DNA from: Mariniblastus sp.
GTDB taxonomy: Bacteria; Planctomycetota; Planctomycetia; Pirellulales; Pirellulaceae
DNA length: 64,000 nt
Direction: 5' to 3'
Assembly: GCA_029251085.1 (NCBI GenBank)
Contig: JAQXDZ010000032.1
Span: 62,001-126,000 of the forward strand
The position numbers were made by a program, and so were the translations under genes. The notes under the pieces are model-generated. The model was not told where the DNA came from. It ran no database searches and saw only the letters and a program-made list of their open reading frames with translations. Positions within the stretch are counted from its first letter, which is position 1. Every line of letters starts with the position of its first letter. Below are positions 52,697 through 61,061 of the stretch, piece by piece.

Positions 52697-53502
52697 TGAA
52701 GTTAAAGAATTGTGCACTTGATTGAATTCCTTTTTGGAGATGGCAACGGTTATTGGCTCGGAAGTTGCCCGCCGAAACAGGGCAATTTTCTCATTCGCAA
52801 ACTTCATACCAATTCGAAATAGGATTCAGTGCACGGTGGCAGTAAATGGGTTTCAAGCGGAAAAAACGCTATCATTTTTTCTGTTTTTTTCTTTTGCAAA
52901 AATCAGTCGTCTCCGAACAACGATGTTGATCGCTTAATTCGAGTGCAGGTGAGTTTCATTCCGAGGCAGCCAAATTTCTATCTCGACCTTGCAAAACTGA
53001 AAGGGTTGAATTTCTACCCTTGCTTGGTGAAATCACAATAAATTTGATTTTTAGTGCTCAAAAGTTGCACAAAAAACAATCAAATCCTGGTGTTTAACAG
53101 TTGTCCTTGGTTGACGTCGTGTTCAGATCCGAGAGAGCTCACGGTGATTTGAAAAGGCGAAAACAGGTCTCTTTTGAACTTCCTTTTGTTGTTCAAATTT
53201 CTCGTTTCTAGCTGGTCTCGGAGCACTGATAGCAGTCTTCAAAATTGCTCGCCGGAAGTCTTTTTTTAACCGTTAAAGCTTGACAGCTTTGGGTGGATCG
53301 ACCGTTTCAATCGTCAAAGTTACGCACCTTTGTCACTTCCAGATCGGGAATTACAGAAAATAGGTGAATTTGGAATAGTCGTCACGGGCGTCACAACCGA
53401 TTCCCAAAGATGTAGTAAATGGCGAGCTCAGCCAACATCGTGTTGGGTTTGTTGCTGATAAGAAAACAAATAACGATGTTAGTTACAACACAGGGTGGTG
53501 AC
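52697..53502. other. Long divergent upstream region between amt and porin genes
   Basis: 806 bases without a credible gene between two divergent membrane-protein genes. It is AT-rich, with several T and A runs and a 6-bp hairpin (AAAGCT/AGCTTT) at 53275-53290 that contains TTGACA, but no well-spaced -10 follows. No σ54 -24/-12 box upstream of amt could be read. Likely to contain the regulatory sites of both genes. Confidence 0.5.
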
Positions 53503-54726
53503 ATGAAACGCGGAAAGTCAGGCTGGATGTTTGTCTTGGGCCTAATTGGATCGGGAGCTTTGGGGCTCTCCGGTGTCCAAGGACAAACGATTAACAATGT
53601 AGGAACACCCGCAACGGTAGTTTCTTTTCAAGACGATGCAGCAACTCCCGCACCTGTTGCGGAACCGGTTGTCTGCTGTGATTCCGGGCTCGGTGAGCCA
53701 CGGACATTATTTGGAAACGGATGTTCAGATAGTTGTTTGAACATCGGTGGCTGGTTTGCGATGGGCATCCATTCCAAATCGAATGATCTTTTCAACTCGA
53801 ATCCAGATTCTTTTGACTTGAGTCAAGGCTGGATGTTCGTTGAAAAAGAAGCAAACTCCACAAGTGGTGAACTTGCTTTCGGTTTCCGTTTCGACGCGAT
53901 GTACGGTGTCGATGGTCCTGACACTCAGGCATTCGGCAATCCTGGCCCAACTTGGGATCGCGACCCTGCCTTTACACGTGGTGGTAAGTATGGCTGGGCT
54001 TTGCCACAGCTTTACGGTGAAGTTGCCATGGGTGACTTGAGCGTCAAGATCGGACATTTCTATACATTAGTTGGTTATGAGTCCGTTCCCGCTCCACAGA
54101 ACTTCTTCTACTCACACTCAATCATGATGTACAACAGTGAGCCCTTTACTCACAGTGGTGCTATCGCAACGTATGAGATGAATAACTGCACCACATTGTA
54201 CGGTGGATGGACAGCTGGTTGGGATACTGGATTCGATCAGTTTGGTGACGGCAGCACTTTCTTGGGCGGCTTCACTCGCAAGTTCAACGACGACGCTTCG
54301 TTTACCTACATGACCACCTTTGGTGATCTTGGTGCTCGTGGCGACGATGCTTACTCACACAGCATGGTTCTTGACTTGCAACTAACTGAGCGGCTGCAGA
54401 CAGTGTTCCAAAGTGATGTGCTTCGAGTAAACAGCACTGGTGAAGACAACTTCGCACTTAGCAATTACATGTTCTACACAGTTTCAGATCGTCTGACCGT
54501 TGGCCGGCGTATTGAGTGGTGGAAAGGTGACAATGTCACTGGATACGCTCCTCACGGCGGAACTCTTCCTGCAAGTGGATCGCACTCGCAATACGAAGGT
54601 ACCTACGGATTCAACTACCGAGCGACTTCGAACCTAACGGTTCGTCCGGAGTACCGATACGATTGGTCTCCTGGACTCGACTACAAAGAGAGCGTCTTTG
54701 GAATTGATTTCGTAATGACGTTCTAA
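53503..54726 (+). CDS. Outer-membrane porin (BBP2/OmpL-like β-barrel)
   Basis: About 407 residues with a Sec signal (MKRGKSGWMFVLGLIGSGAL; cleavage after GVQGQ). The mature chain has alternating aromatic and polar β-strands, such as LNIGGWFAMGIHSK, LPQLYGEVAMGDLSVKIGHF, TTLYGGWTAGWD and LTVRPEYRYDWSPGLD, and ends in Phe (IDFVMTF), as outer-membrane barrels do. Planctomycete members are annotated as BBP2 porins. The ATG at 53503 is chosen: the strong AGGGTGGTG precedes it and it begins the signal peptide; an upstream frame to 53419 is poor. Codons look more uniform than in neighbours, as in highly expressed genes. Its terminator follows at 54757. Confidence 0.9.
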   Translation: MKRGKSGWMFVLGLIGSGALGLSGVQGQTINNVGTPATVVSFQDDAATPAPVAEPVVCCDSGLGEPRTLFGNGCSDSCLNIGGWFAMGIHSKSNDLFNSNPDSFDLSQGWMFVEKEANSTSGELAFGFRFDAMYGVDGPDTQAFGNPGPTWDRDPAFTRGGKYGWALPQLYGEVAMGDLSVKIGHFYTLVGYESVPAPQNFFYSHSIMMYNSEPFTHSGAIATYEMNNCTTLYGGWTAGWDTGFDQFGDGSTFLGGFTRKFNDDASFTYMTTFGDLGARGDDAYSHSMVLDLQLTERLQTVFQSDVLRVNSTGEDNFALSNYMFYTVSDRLTVGRRIEWWKGDNVTGYAPHGGTLPASGSHSQYEGTYGFNYRATSNLTVRPEYRYDWSPGLDYKESVFGIDFVMTF

Positions 54727-55031
54727 GCAACCGACTGAGCTGAACGCTTAAAATTAAACTCTCCGCAGTGTTTCTGCGGAGAGTTTTTTTATGCGCGCTC
54801 TAATTTAATTGGAATGATAACTTGATGACTGGAAACGAAACTTACTTCCGTCTCATTTAACGCGAGGTAATGGCCGTGGTTGTAATGAAATAGTTAACAG
54901 CGTCGAGGACGCACTGAATTCACCCGGTAAGGCGCGAATTGAATTTGTAAAAATAAAGCCAATCTAGTTTGACGTTCTTGCCTCAGTTTTGGACAATGAT
55001 CGTAGTTTCCAAATTCCAGAGTAAGATAAAA
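54727..55031. other. Intergenic region between porin and PhoD-like gene
   Basis: 305 bases. It holds the porin terminator at 54757-54790 and then AT-rich sequence that should include the PhoD-like gene's promoter; no boxes are clear. Confidence 0.6.
54757..54790 (+). terminator. Rho-independent terminator of the porin gene
   Basis: A 12-bp perfect stem (AACTCTCCGCAG / CTGCGGAGAGTT) with loop TGTTT continues into seven T residues, about 30 bases after the stop. The sequence after it, ATGCGCGC, equals that after the terminator at 17038. Confidence 0.93.
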
Positions 55032-56981
55032 ATGAATCAGATCAGACCAAACAAGTATTTTCGTTTAGAAGTGGGCATTGGCTGCCTTGCATTTGTCCTT
55101 ATTTCGCTGCTAAGCAGCCAATCGTTAATGGGACAAAAACAGGAACAACCGCGGATTTTTGGAGAGAAATTTAAAAATCTGGAGTCGATGGCGACCGGCC
55201 AATGGTGGAAAGTTAAACCAAATAAGCGCCGGACCATGAATCTGAATGTGCCGCGCAACGAGGTCGTTGGATTCGCTGTTTATACTCACGACCATGGCGT
55301 TTTAAAAATGTCAGCTCAGCTCTTTCCCCTCATGCCGGACGAGGCGCGAGTGGTTCGTTTAGAACTGAAGCAGCCTTCTGGAGAGTGGCAGGAAGTCGCG
55401 AAAGAAAAAGTCATTGATCTTGGTTGGAGCGCACATTTTAGATTAGAAGACTGGGACAATACAAAAGACGTTGCCTATCGTGTCCGGCATGGTGCCGAGG
55501 CGCAGTTCGAGGGTGTCATCCGAAAAGACCCTGTCGACAAGGATGTAATTGTCGTTGGCAATCTGTCTTGTAACAGTTCGCGGACTCCCGGTCCCCGACC
55601 TAAAATGCTCGACAATTTAAAAAAGATAGATCCCGACTTTTTATTCTTTGCTGGAGACCAGTCTTATCATCACACCGAGCATACCTACGGTTGGTTAGAA
55701 TTTGGAATGCAGTTTCGAGATATTTTGAAGGATCGACCGGTCGTTACTATTCCTGACGATCACGATGTCGGCCAGGCAAATATTTGGGGCGAAAATGGGA
55801 AACAAGCGAGCAATCCACAAGGGCCAAGTGGAGGTTATTTTTATCCGGCAAAATACGTCAACATGGTTCAACGTTGCCAAACATGGCACCTTCCGGACGC
55901 ATATGATGCAACTCCCATTGAGCGTGGAATTGGCGTTTACTATACCGATTTGACAATTGGCGGAATCAATTTTGCGATTGTCGAGGATCGAAAATTTAAG
56001 AGTGGGCCGGAAGGAAAAATTCCTAAAATGGGACCTCGGCCCGACCATATCAACGATCCTAAATACGATCGCGCGGCGGTTGATCTTTCAGAATTGAAGC
56101 TGATGGGTGACCGTCAATTAGAATTTCTTAATGCGTGGAGTCAGGATTGGACGGGTGCTGACATGAAATGTGTCCTCTCCCAAACTGCCTTTTGCGGAGC
56201 AGTTCATTTGCACGGCCAGGAAAGCAATCGATTGCTCGCAGATTTAGATAGTAATGCGTGGCCGCAAAAAGGTCGTAATAAAGCACTGGTTGAAATTCGA
56301 CGGGCGTGGGCTCCTCACTTATGCGGTGATCAACACCTCGCTGTTTTTGTAAAACACGGGATCGAAAATTTTGGAGATGGCCCTTATGCATTCACCAGTC
56401 CAGCGATCGTCAATACAATTTATGGTCGTTGGTGGTGGCCGGAAAATGAAAAGCCAGGTCCCAATGCGGTAGCTGGCAGCCCTCTTCCGTGGACTGGAGA
56501 CTATCTTGATGGTTTGGGAAATAAGATCACGATGCTGGCCTATGCCAATCCGCCGAACCGCCAAGATGAAAAACAACGGGGAGATGGATTCGGAGTCGTT
56601 CGGTTTGACAAGAAGAACCGGAAAATTACCGTAGAGTGTTGGCCTCGGTTCGCAGACGTTGATCAGGGGGACAAAGCTCAATTTGCCGGATGGCCGATTA
56701 CATTCGATTACCGCAATAACGACGGCCGCAAGCCAATTGGCTATTTACCAGAAATGGTAGTCAAAGGTGTAGAGCGACCGGTGGTGCAAGTCATCGAAGA
56801 CGCGACTGGTGATATACTCTATACCGTTCGAATGGATTCTAATCGGTTCAAGCCACCGGTTTATTCAAAGGGAAATTACACAGTAAAAATAGGCCGGGAA
56901 AAGCCAGACCTTTCCAAAATTAGCGGTCTGGCGCCGGTGCAACCGGGTAGCAATGCGAAGCTTCAAGTAGATTTGAACTAG
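55032..56981 (+). CDS. Secreted PhoD-like alkaline phosphatase/phosphodiesterase (second copy)
   Basis: About 649 residues. The chain starts MNQIRPNKYFRLEVGIGCLA..FVLISLLSSQSLMGQ, a Sec signal peptide. A ~130-residue β-rich N-terminal domain is followed by a PhoD-like metallophosphoesterase: VVGNLSCNSSRTPG, DFLFFAGDQSYHHTEHTYGW, PVVTIPDDHDVGQANIWGE, ILSQTAFCGAVHLHG (as VLSQTAF) and RAWAPHLCGDQHLAVFVKHG with metal-binding Asp and His. A C-terminal β-sandwich completes it. Export suggests phosphate scavenging or surface polymer processing. It differs from the Tat-exported enzyme at 22617. The ATG at 55032 is used; the frame continues to 54969 without support. Confidence 0.9.
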   Translation: MNQIRPNKYFRLEVGIGCLAFVLISLLSSQSLMGQKQEQPRIFGEKFKNLESMATGQWWKVKPNKRRTMNLNVPRNEVVGFAVYTHDHGVLKMSAQLFPLMPDEARVVRLELKQPSGEWQEVAKEKVIDLGWSAHFRLEDWDNTKDVAYRVRHGAEAQFEGVIRKDPVDKDVIVVGNLSCNSSRTPGPRPKMLDNLKKIDPDFLFFAGDQSYHHTEHTYGWLEFGMQFRDILKDRPVVTIPDDHDVGQANIWGENGKQASNPQGPSGGYFYPAKYVNMVQRCQTWHLPDAYDATPIERGIGVYYTDLTIGGINFAIVEDRKFKSGPEGKIPKMGPRPDHINDPKYDRAAVDLSELKLMGDRQLEFLNAWSQDWTGADMKCVLSQTAFCGAVHLHGQESNRLLADLDSNAWPQKGRNKALVEIRRAWAPHLCGDQHLAVFVKHGIENFGDGPYAFTSPAIVNTIYGRWWWPENEKPGPNAVAGSPLPWTGDYLDGLGNKITMLAYANPPNRQDEKQRGDGFGVVRFDKKNRKITVECWPRFADVDQGDKAQFAGWPITFDYRNNDGRKPIGYLPEMVVKGVERPVVQVIEDATGDILYTVRMDSNRFKPPVYSKGNYTVKIGREKPDLSKISGLAPVQPGSNAKLQVDLN

Positions 56982-57027
56982 GCCGCAAAGGAACAGAACA
57001 GCATTCGGTCTTCGATTTAGAACACGT

Positions 57028-57053
57028 ATCTCGATAACGCTCGTTATCGAGAT
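57028..57053. repeat. Inverted repeat between PhoD-like and RdgC-like genes
   Basis: ATCTCGATAAC (57028-57038) pairs perfectly with GTTATCGAGAT (57043-57053) around a four-base loop, 46 bases after the PhoD-like stop. The arm GTTATCGAG recurs at about 57162-57170. T content after it is moderate, so it may be a weak terminator. Confidence 0.8.
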
Positions 57054-57263
57054 TTCGTTCATTTTGGGAATTGATTGGGTGTCGAGATTTTTCGATTTTT
57101 AGAAGAATTCGCTAATGTTCCAAACGATCAAGTTTGTCAGCCACATAACCGAATAAAACGTTATCGAGCTACTCCATGAAACGACATCTAGATTGATGCA
57201 TTGCTTTGGTATGGAGTGGGACATCGAGAGTCTCCTTCATTATTTGTGATTAGGTCATCAAGC

Positions 57264-58448
57264 ATGGGTTTTCTTTCAGGCAGTGTTACTTTCGAGCGTT
57301 TTCGAATTGAAAAAGATTCTAGTGGCAGCTTCGGTGACGAGCACTTGGAGATTTTGAAGCAGCATCGAATCGGAAAATCCAACGCGAGCCTGCACGAACA
57401 GCCAAGCATTGGATTCACTGGGGGTTCGCATCTTCTCGATACAGAATTCGATCGCGAGAAAAATATCCTTGGCGAAGCGATGCATTTTGGCGTGCGGATA
57501 GACACTTGCAGCATTCCCGGGCCAATCAAACGTGCCTGGATGCAAATCGAGTTAGTGGGCATCATGGGTGACCAGCTTGGCAGTCGACCGACCAAGGCCC
57601 AGCGGGAAGAGGCGAAAGAAGCTGTCGATGCCCGCTGCGAACTGGAGGCTCAAAAGGGCAATTACAAGCGGATGGCGGAAACATCAATTCTCTGGGATGC
57701 TGACACAGAGACAGTTTTTCTTGGAAGCGCAAGTGAAAAAACGAATGACTCCTGCATCGACTTGCTAGAGCGAGCTTTTGGGTTGGAGTTCAGTCGCGTA
57801 TCTTCCGGCAAGCTCGCACTTGAATACGCACATGAAGCAGGCACTAATGCAGAACTGTTCGCGATCGAGCCGACCGCGTTTCTTCCGGGTGAATCTGCCC
57901 AGGTGACTTGGTGGAACGGAATGACTGACAATTATGACTATTTGGGAAATGAATTTTTACTGTGGTTGTGGTGGAAGTGGGATACCGGGCCTGACACACT
58001 CTTGCTTGCTGATGAGTCCGAGGTTTCTGGAATGTTTGCCAGGTCGTTAAGCCTCGACTGTCCTCAGGGTGAACATGGAAAAGAGTCAATTTCATCAGAG
58101 AGTCCAGTTGCCCTACCGGAAGCAGGAATGGCGATTCGCATGGGAAAGCTACCGCGGAAGGCCGGTCTGACTTTGGTACGCAACGGTGAGCAGTATGATT
58201 TTAATTTGCAGGCGGAAACTGGCATTCTTGGAAGTGCAAAAATCAGTCACCCAGGTGATAGCGGTACCGAAATGAAAGATACCGGAGATCGGATAGAGAG
58301 CCTTCGCACGATGGCGGAAACATTTGATTTATTGTTCGAATTGTTTTGTGCCAAGCGAATTGGCAAAGCTTGGACTGCAGAGTCCAAGAAGTTGACCCAG
58401 TGGCTCCAATCCGACGCGACGATCAGAAAACGAAAAACTGCCGCCTAA
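57264..58448 (+). CDS. RdgC-like protein (putative recombination-associated protein)
   Basis: 394 residues, cytosolic. The opening GFLSGSVTFERFRIEKD and the segments GFTGGSHLLDTEFDREKN, MHFGVRIDTCSIPGPIKRAW, SRPTKAQREEAKEAVDARCE and TSILWDADTETVFLGSAS follow the general order of RdgC: an N-terminal hydrophobic strand, an R-rich central ring region, W-D, then LERAFGLEFSRVSSG. RdgC is a ring-shaped dimer that binds dsDNA and checks RecA in E. coli. The C-terminus adds WWNGMTDNYDYLGNEFLLWL and WWKWDTG, which differ from the short proteobacterial form. The match is by eye and tentative. The ATG at 57264 starts the family region; an upstream frame to 57201 is unlikely. Confidence 0.5.
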   Translation: MGFLSGSVTFERFRIEKDSSGSFGDEHLEILKQHRIGKSNASLHEQPSIGFTGGSHLLDTEFDREKNILGEAMHFGVRIDTCSIPGPIKRAWMQIELVGIMGDQLGSRPTKAQREEAKEAVDARCELEAQKGNYKRMAETSILWDADTETVFLGSASEKTNDSCIDLLERAFGLEFSRVSSGKLALEYAHEAGTNAELFAIEPTAFLPGESAQVTWWNGMTDNYDYLGNEFLLWLWWKWDTGPDTLLLADESEVSGMFARSLSLDCPQGEHGKESISSESPVALPEAGMAIRMGKLPRKAGLTLVRNGEQYDFNLQAETGILGSAKISHPGDSGTEMKDTGDRIESLRTMAETFDLLFELFCAKRIGKAWTAESKKLTQWLQSDATIRKRKTAA

Positions 58449-58595
58449 GCTTTCTTAAGTACATAGAGTAGAGTCAGTCCACCATTTTTTTCAGCCTGAG
58501 AATGGTTTAAACTGCCCATCAATGTAATGAAGTTGCTCGATTACTTTGCAACTTAGCGCTGGTCGGTCTAATAACTTTCTAAGTTGGGGAAATTG

Positions 58596-59735
58596 ATGGA
58601 CGGAAAAATAGTTTTCTGGTTTGTATTCTTACCGGTTGCCTGGCTCAGTTGTGTTTCCCTTAGTTGTGTTTCCGTAACCGCTCAGACAGTGGTTTCGCCA
58701 GATTCAGCAAACCCAGCTAAACCAGACGGCCGTTTTCTTCGCTGGGATAAAAATAAAGATAATCGCCTGACGCGCGATGAATTGCCGTCGGCCATTCGTG
58801 GTAATTTTGATCGTGTGGATACTGATCGAAGCGGATGGATTTCACCGGGTGAGCATTTCCGTTTTTTAAATCGTAATGCTGATCCATCCACTTCTGCAAT
58901 TGCAGACATCAAAACGCTAAAGAATCTTGTCTATGTAAAGCAAGGGCACGAACGTCATCGGCTCGATCTTTACCTGCCTCAATCCCAGCCATCTGCCGCC
59001 GCGCTGCCATTGATTATTTGGGTTCACGGCGGTGGTTGGAAAAATGGATCAAAAGATCGGTTTGCGCATTTGACTCCATTGCTCAAGCGCGGATTTGCAG
59101 TTGCAAGTATTAATTACCGGCTAAGTCATCACGCTACATTTCCGGCGCAGATTCACGACTGCAAGGCGGCAGTTCGGTTCCTTCGGAAAAACGCTCAGCG
59201 ATTTGGTTTGGATCCCAAAAAATTTGGCGCATGGGGCTCCTCTGCAGGAGGCCATCTCGTTGCACTTTTGGGAACCACTGGAGAAGTAACCGAACTGGAA
59301 GGGGAACTTGGAACGGTCGGTGTGTCCAGTCGTGTTCAAGCAGTTTGTGACTGGTTTGGGCCAACGGATTTACTAAAGATGAACCAGCAGGCGGGAGCGA
59401 CAGGAAAAATAAATCACGATGCCCCCGGTTCCCCGGAGTCGTTGTTGGTCGGTGCTCCGATTCAAGAGGTGCCTAAAAAAACCACAAAACTTAATCCAAT
59501 TGAATACGTGACCGCGGATGATCCACCCTTCTTAATTATGCACGGTGATCAGGATCGTTTGGTTCCGTTCCAGCAAAGTCAAATGCTAAATGATGCTCTC
59601 AAAGCGGCTGATGTTTCGACCACCCTCGTTTTGGTTCGGGGAGCGGGGCACGGTCTCAAAAATCAGAGAGATCGTGATCAGGCTATCGATTTTTTTGCAA
59701 ATCAATTTTTGAAAGCTGAGAAGACGAACAAATAA
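58596..59735 (+). CDS. Secreted α/β-hydrolase with EF-hand pair (BD-FAE-like esterase)
   Basis: About 379 residues. A signal peptide ([20 protein letters not shown] onward, to about VTAQT) is followed by two EF-hand loops, [12 protein letters not shown] and [12 protein letters not shown], then an α/β-hydrolase with oxyanion HGGGWKNGS, nucleophile GSSAGGHL, Asp in [12 protein letters not shown] and His in GAGHGLKN. This is the bacterial BD-FAE (glucuronoyl/feruloyl-type) esterase group that acts on acylated polysaccharides. GGGGAAA seven to eleven bases upstream of the ATG at 58596 supports that start over the TTG at 58584. The hydrolase half resembles the C-terminal half of the protein at 17197. 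Confidence 0.9.
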   Translation: MDGKIVFWFVFLPVAWLSCVSLSCVSVTAQTVVSPDSANPAKPDGRFLRWDKNKDNRLTRDELPSAIRGNFDRVDTDRSGWISPGEHFRFLNRNADPSTSAIADIKTLKNLVYVKQGHERHRLDLYLPQSQPSAAALPLIIWVHGGGWKNGSKDRFAHLTPLLKRGFAVASINYRLSHHATFPAQIHDCKAAVRFLRKNAQRFGLDPKKFGAWGSSAGGHLVALLGTTGEVTELEGELGTVGVSSRVQAVCDWFGPTDLLKMNQQAGATGKINHDAPGSPESLLVGAPIQEVPKKTTKLNPIEYVTADDPPFLIMHGDQDRLVPFQQSQMLNDALKAADVSTTLVLVRGAGHGLKNQRDRDQAIDFFANQFLKAEKTNK

Positions 59736-59760
59736 AGTTTTGTCGGCGGCCTAAATTGTT

Positions 59761-60999
59761 TTAGCGGGTTGAACTACGTTTCCGTTTGACTTGGTTCTCG
59801 TACCAGACGACGTTGTTGTTTTGGTGTCCGGCACTGAGAAGGTCGAGGTCGCCATCGCCATCCATGTCGATCGCTCGAAGGTCATAGCTTCCTTGATTGC
59901 GGTCAATGACAGAGGGATGAAAATTGCCCGATCCGTCGTTTTGATACCACATCGTGATCCCGTCGGTCGTGCGTCCACAAACGGCAATGTCGATATCCTG
60001 ATCACCATCGAGATCGGATGTGACAAGTGTGTGCGGTCCTTCGATTTTAGAGTCGATTTCAATCGGCATAAAATTGGGACCCCGGAACCAAAACACTCCG
60101 GTGCCGTGACCGCGGGTTGCGACGATATCGATCGTGTCATCCCCATCAATAGAAACGGGGTTGATGTTGGATGCTCCCGCCTGGTTTTCAGCCAACAAAT
60201 GTTTCTTCCATGGTCCTCGCGGATCGACAGGTTGCTCCCACCAGGCAAACCACTCTCCACCAGGAAAGGGTTGGCCTTTTGCGCCGCAGGTGATGTCTCC
60301 ACGTCCATCCCCGTTGAGGTCACCAAACCCCATGTAATGCGATCCACCCGGTGCATCCCGATCGGCAAAAACATGGCGTTTCCAATGTTTTGCATTCCGC
60401 GGGTTGGCGGGGATTTCGAGCCAGGCGATAGAGCGAGGCACGTTGGTTTTTTCCTCGTCGTGGAATGAGTTGGCGATTAAATCCATGGCACCGTTCCCGT
60501 CTACATCGGCGGCTAACACACAATGCGAACCAAGCATCTCGTCATCGATGGTTCGATAAACCCATGGAATGCCTGACAGAGGTTTCTCGGGGCATTCAAG
60601 CCAGAATAAGGTTTGATTAGAGCCAATGAAATCGAGGTCGCCATCTTGGTCGACATCGATTAAACAACTGTGAATGCAAGCTTTCCCCGGTTTGGTTCGG
60701 GAATTGGCAGAATCGAATGAGTGGATTTTGACGGGTTGCCAATCGGTACCGCGATGAAGGAAAACAGCGCCTTGATAGGATGCGATTATGTCCAGCTTTC
60801 CATCGCGATCAAAATCGTTTGCGACCGCAGAATTGATAGCCGTTTTTTGGCGATCGATAATTGTGTGCTTGACCCAGTTTGGTTTGTTACCGTCGGGAAT
60901 AGTCTGGCAGTATCCAAGTTGTTCATTGCTTGTCAGCAGAATTAGAAACAGGGTCAGGAGTAGCGAAACGTTGGCACAAGATTGAAAATTTGAGTTCAT
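59761..60999 (-). CDS. Secreted FG-GAP/VCBS-repeat protein
   Basis: A 412-residue protein with a signal peptide (to about SNEQLGYCQ). At least seven integrin-α-like repeats with Ca2+ loops are visible: NDFDRDGKLDIIAS, DVDQDGDLDFIGS, DVDGNGAMDLIAN, DLNGDGRGDITCG, SIDGDDTIDIVAT, DLDGDQDIDIAVC and DMDGDGDLDLLSA. They form a seven-blade propeller. Such proteins are abundant in planctomycetes and probably bind ligands or surfaces; no catalytic residues are seen. The tail KRKRSSTR is basic. It is convergent with the EF-hand hydrolase and precedes no co-directional partner closely. Confidence 0.92.
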   Translation of the reverse strand: MNSNFQSCANVSLLLTLFLILLTSNEQLGYCQTIPDGNKPNWVKHTIIDRQKTAINSAVANDFDRDGKLDIIASYQGAVFLHRGTDWQPVKIHSFDSANSRTKPGKACIHSCLIDVDQDGDLDFIGSNQTLFWLECPEKPLSGIPWVYRTIDDEMLGSHCVLAADVDGNGAMDLIANSFHDEEKTNVPRSIAWLEIPANPRNAKHWKRHVFADRDAPGGSHYMGFGDLNGDGRGDITCGAKGQPFPGGEWFAWWEQPVDPRGPWKKHLLAENQAGASNINPVSIDGDDTIDIVATRGHGTGVFWFRGPNFMPIEIDSKIEGPHTLVTSDLDGDQDIDIAVCGRTTDGITMWYQNDGSGNFHPSVIDRNQGSYDLRAIDMDGDGDLDLLSAGHQNNNVVWYENQVKRKRSSTR

Positions 61000-61061
61000 G
61001 AATTTGCTGTTCTTAATGAATTTCTAATGCTGAACTGTCGAAATTAAATTGTCAATCCAAT

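Noticed and set aside
52697-53502. σ54 promoter for the second amt gene
   Set aside because: No GG/GC pair of -24/-12 boxes with correct spacing could be found by eye.
59791-60468. 225-residue plus-strand frame in the FG-GAP gene, and a 214-residue minus-strand frame overlapping it
   Set aside because: Both overlap the FG-GAP coding region, whose seven Ca2+ loops are unambiguous; the alternatives arise from the repeated codons.
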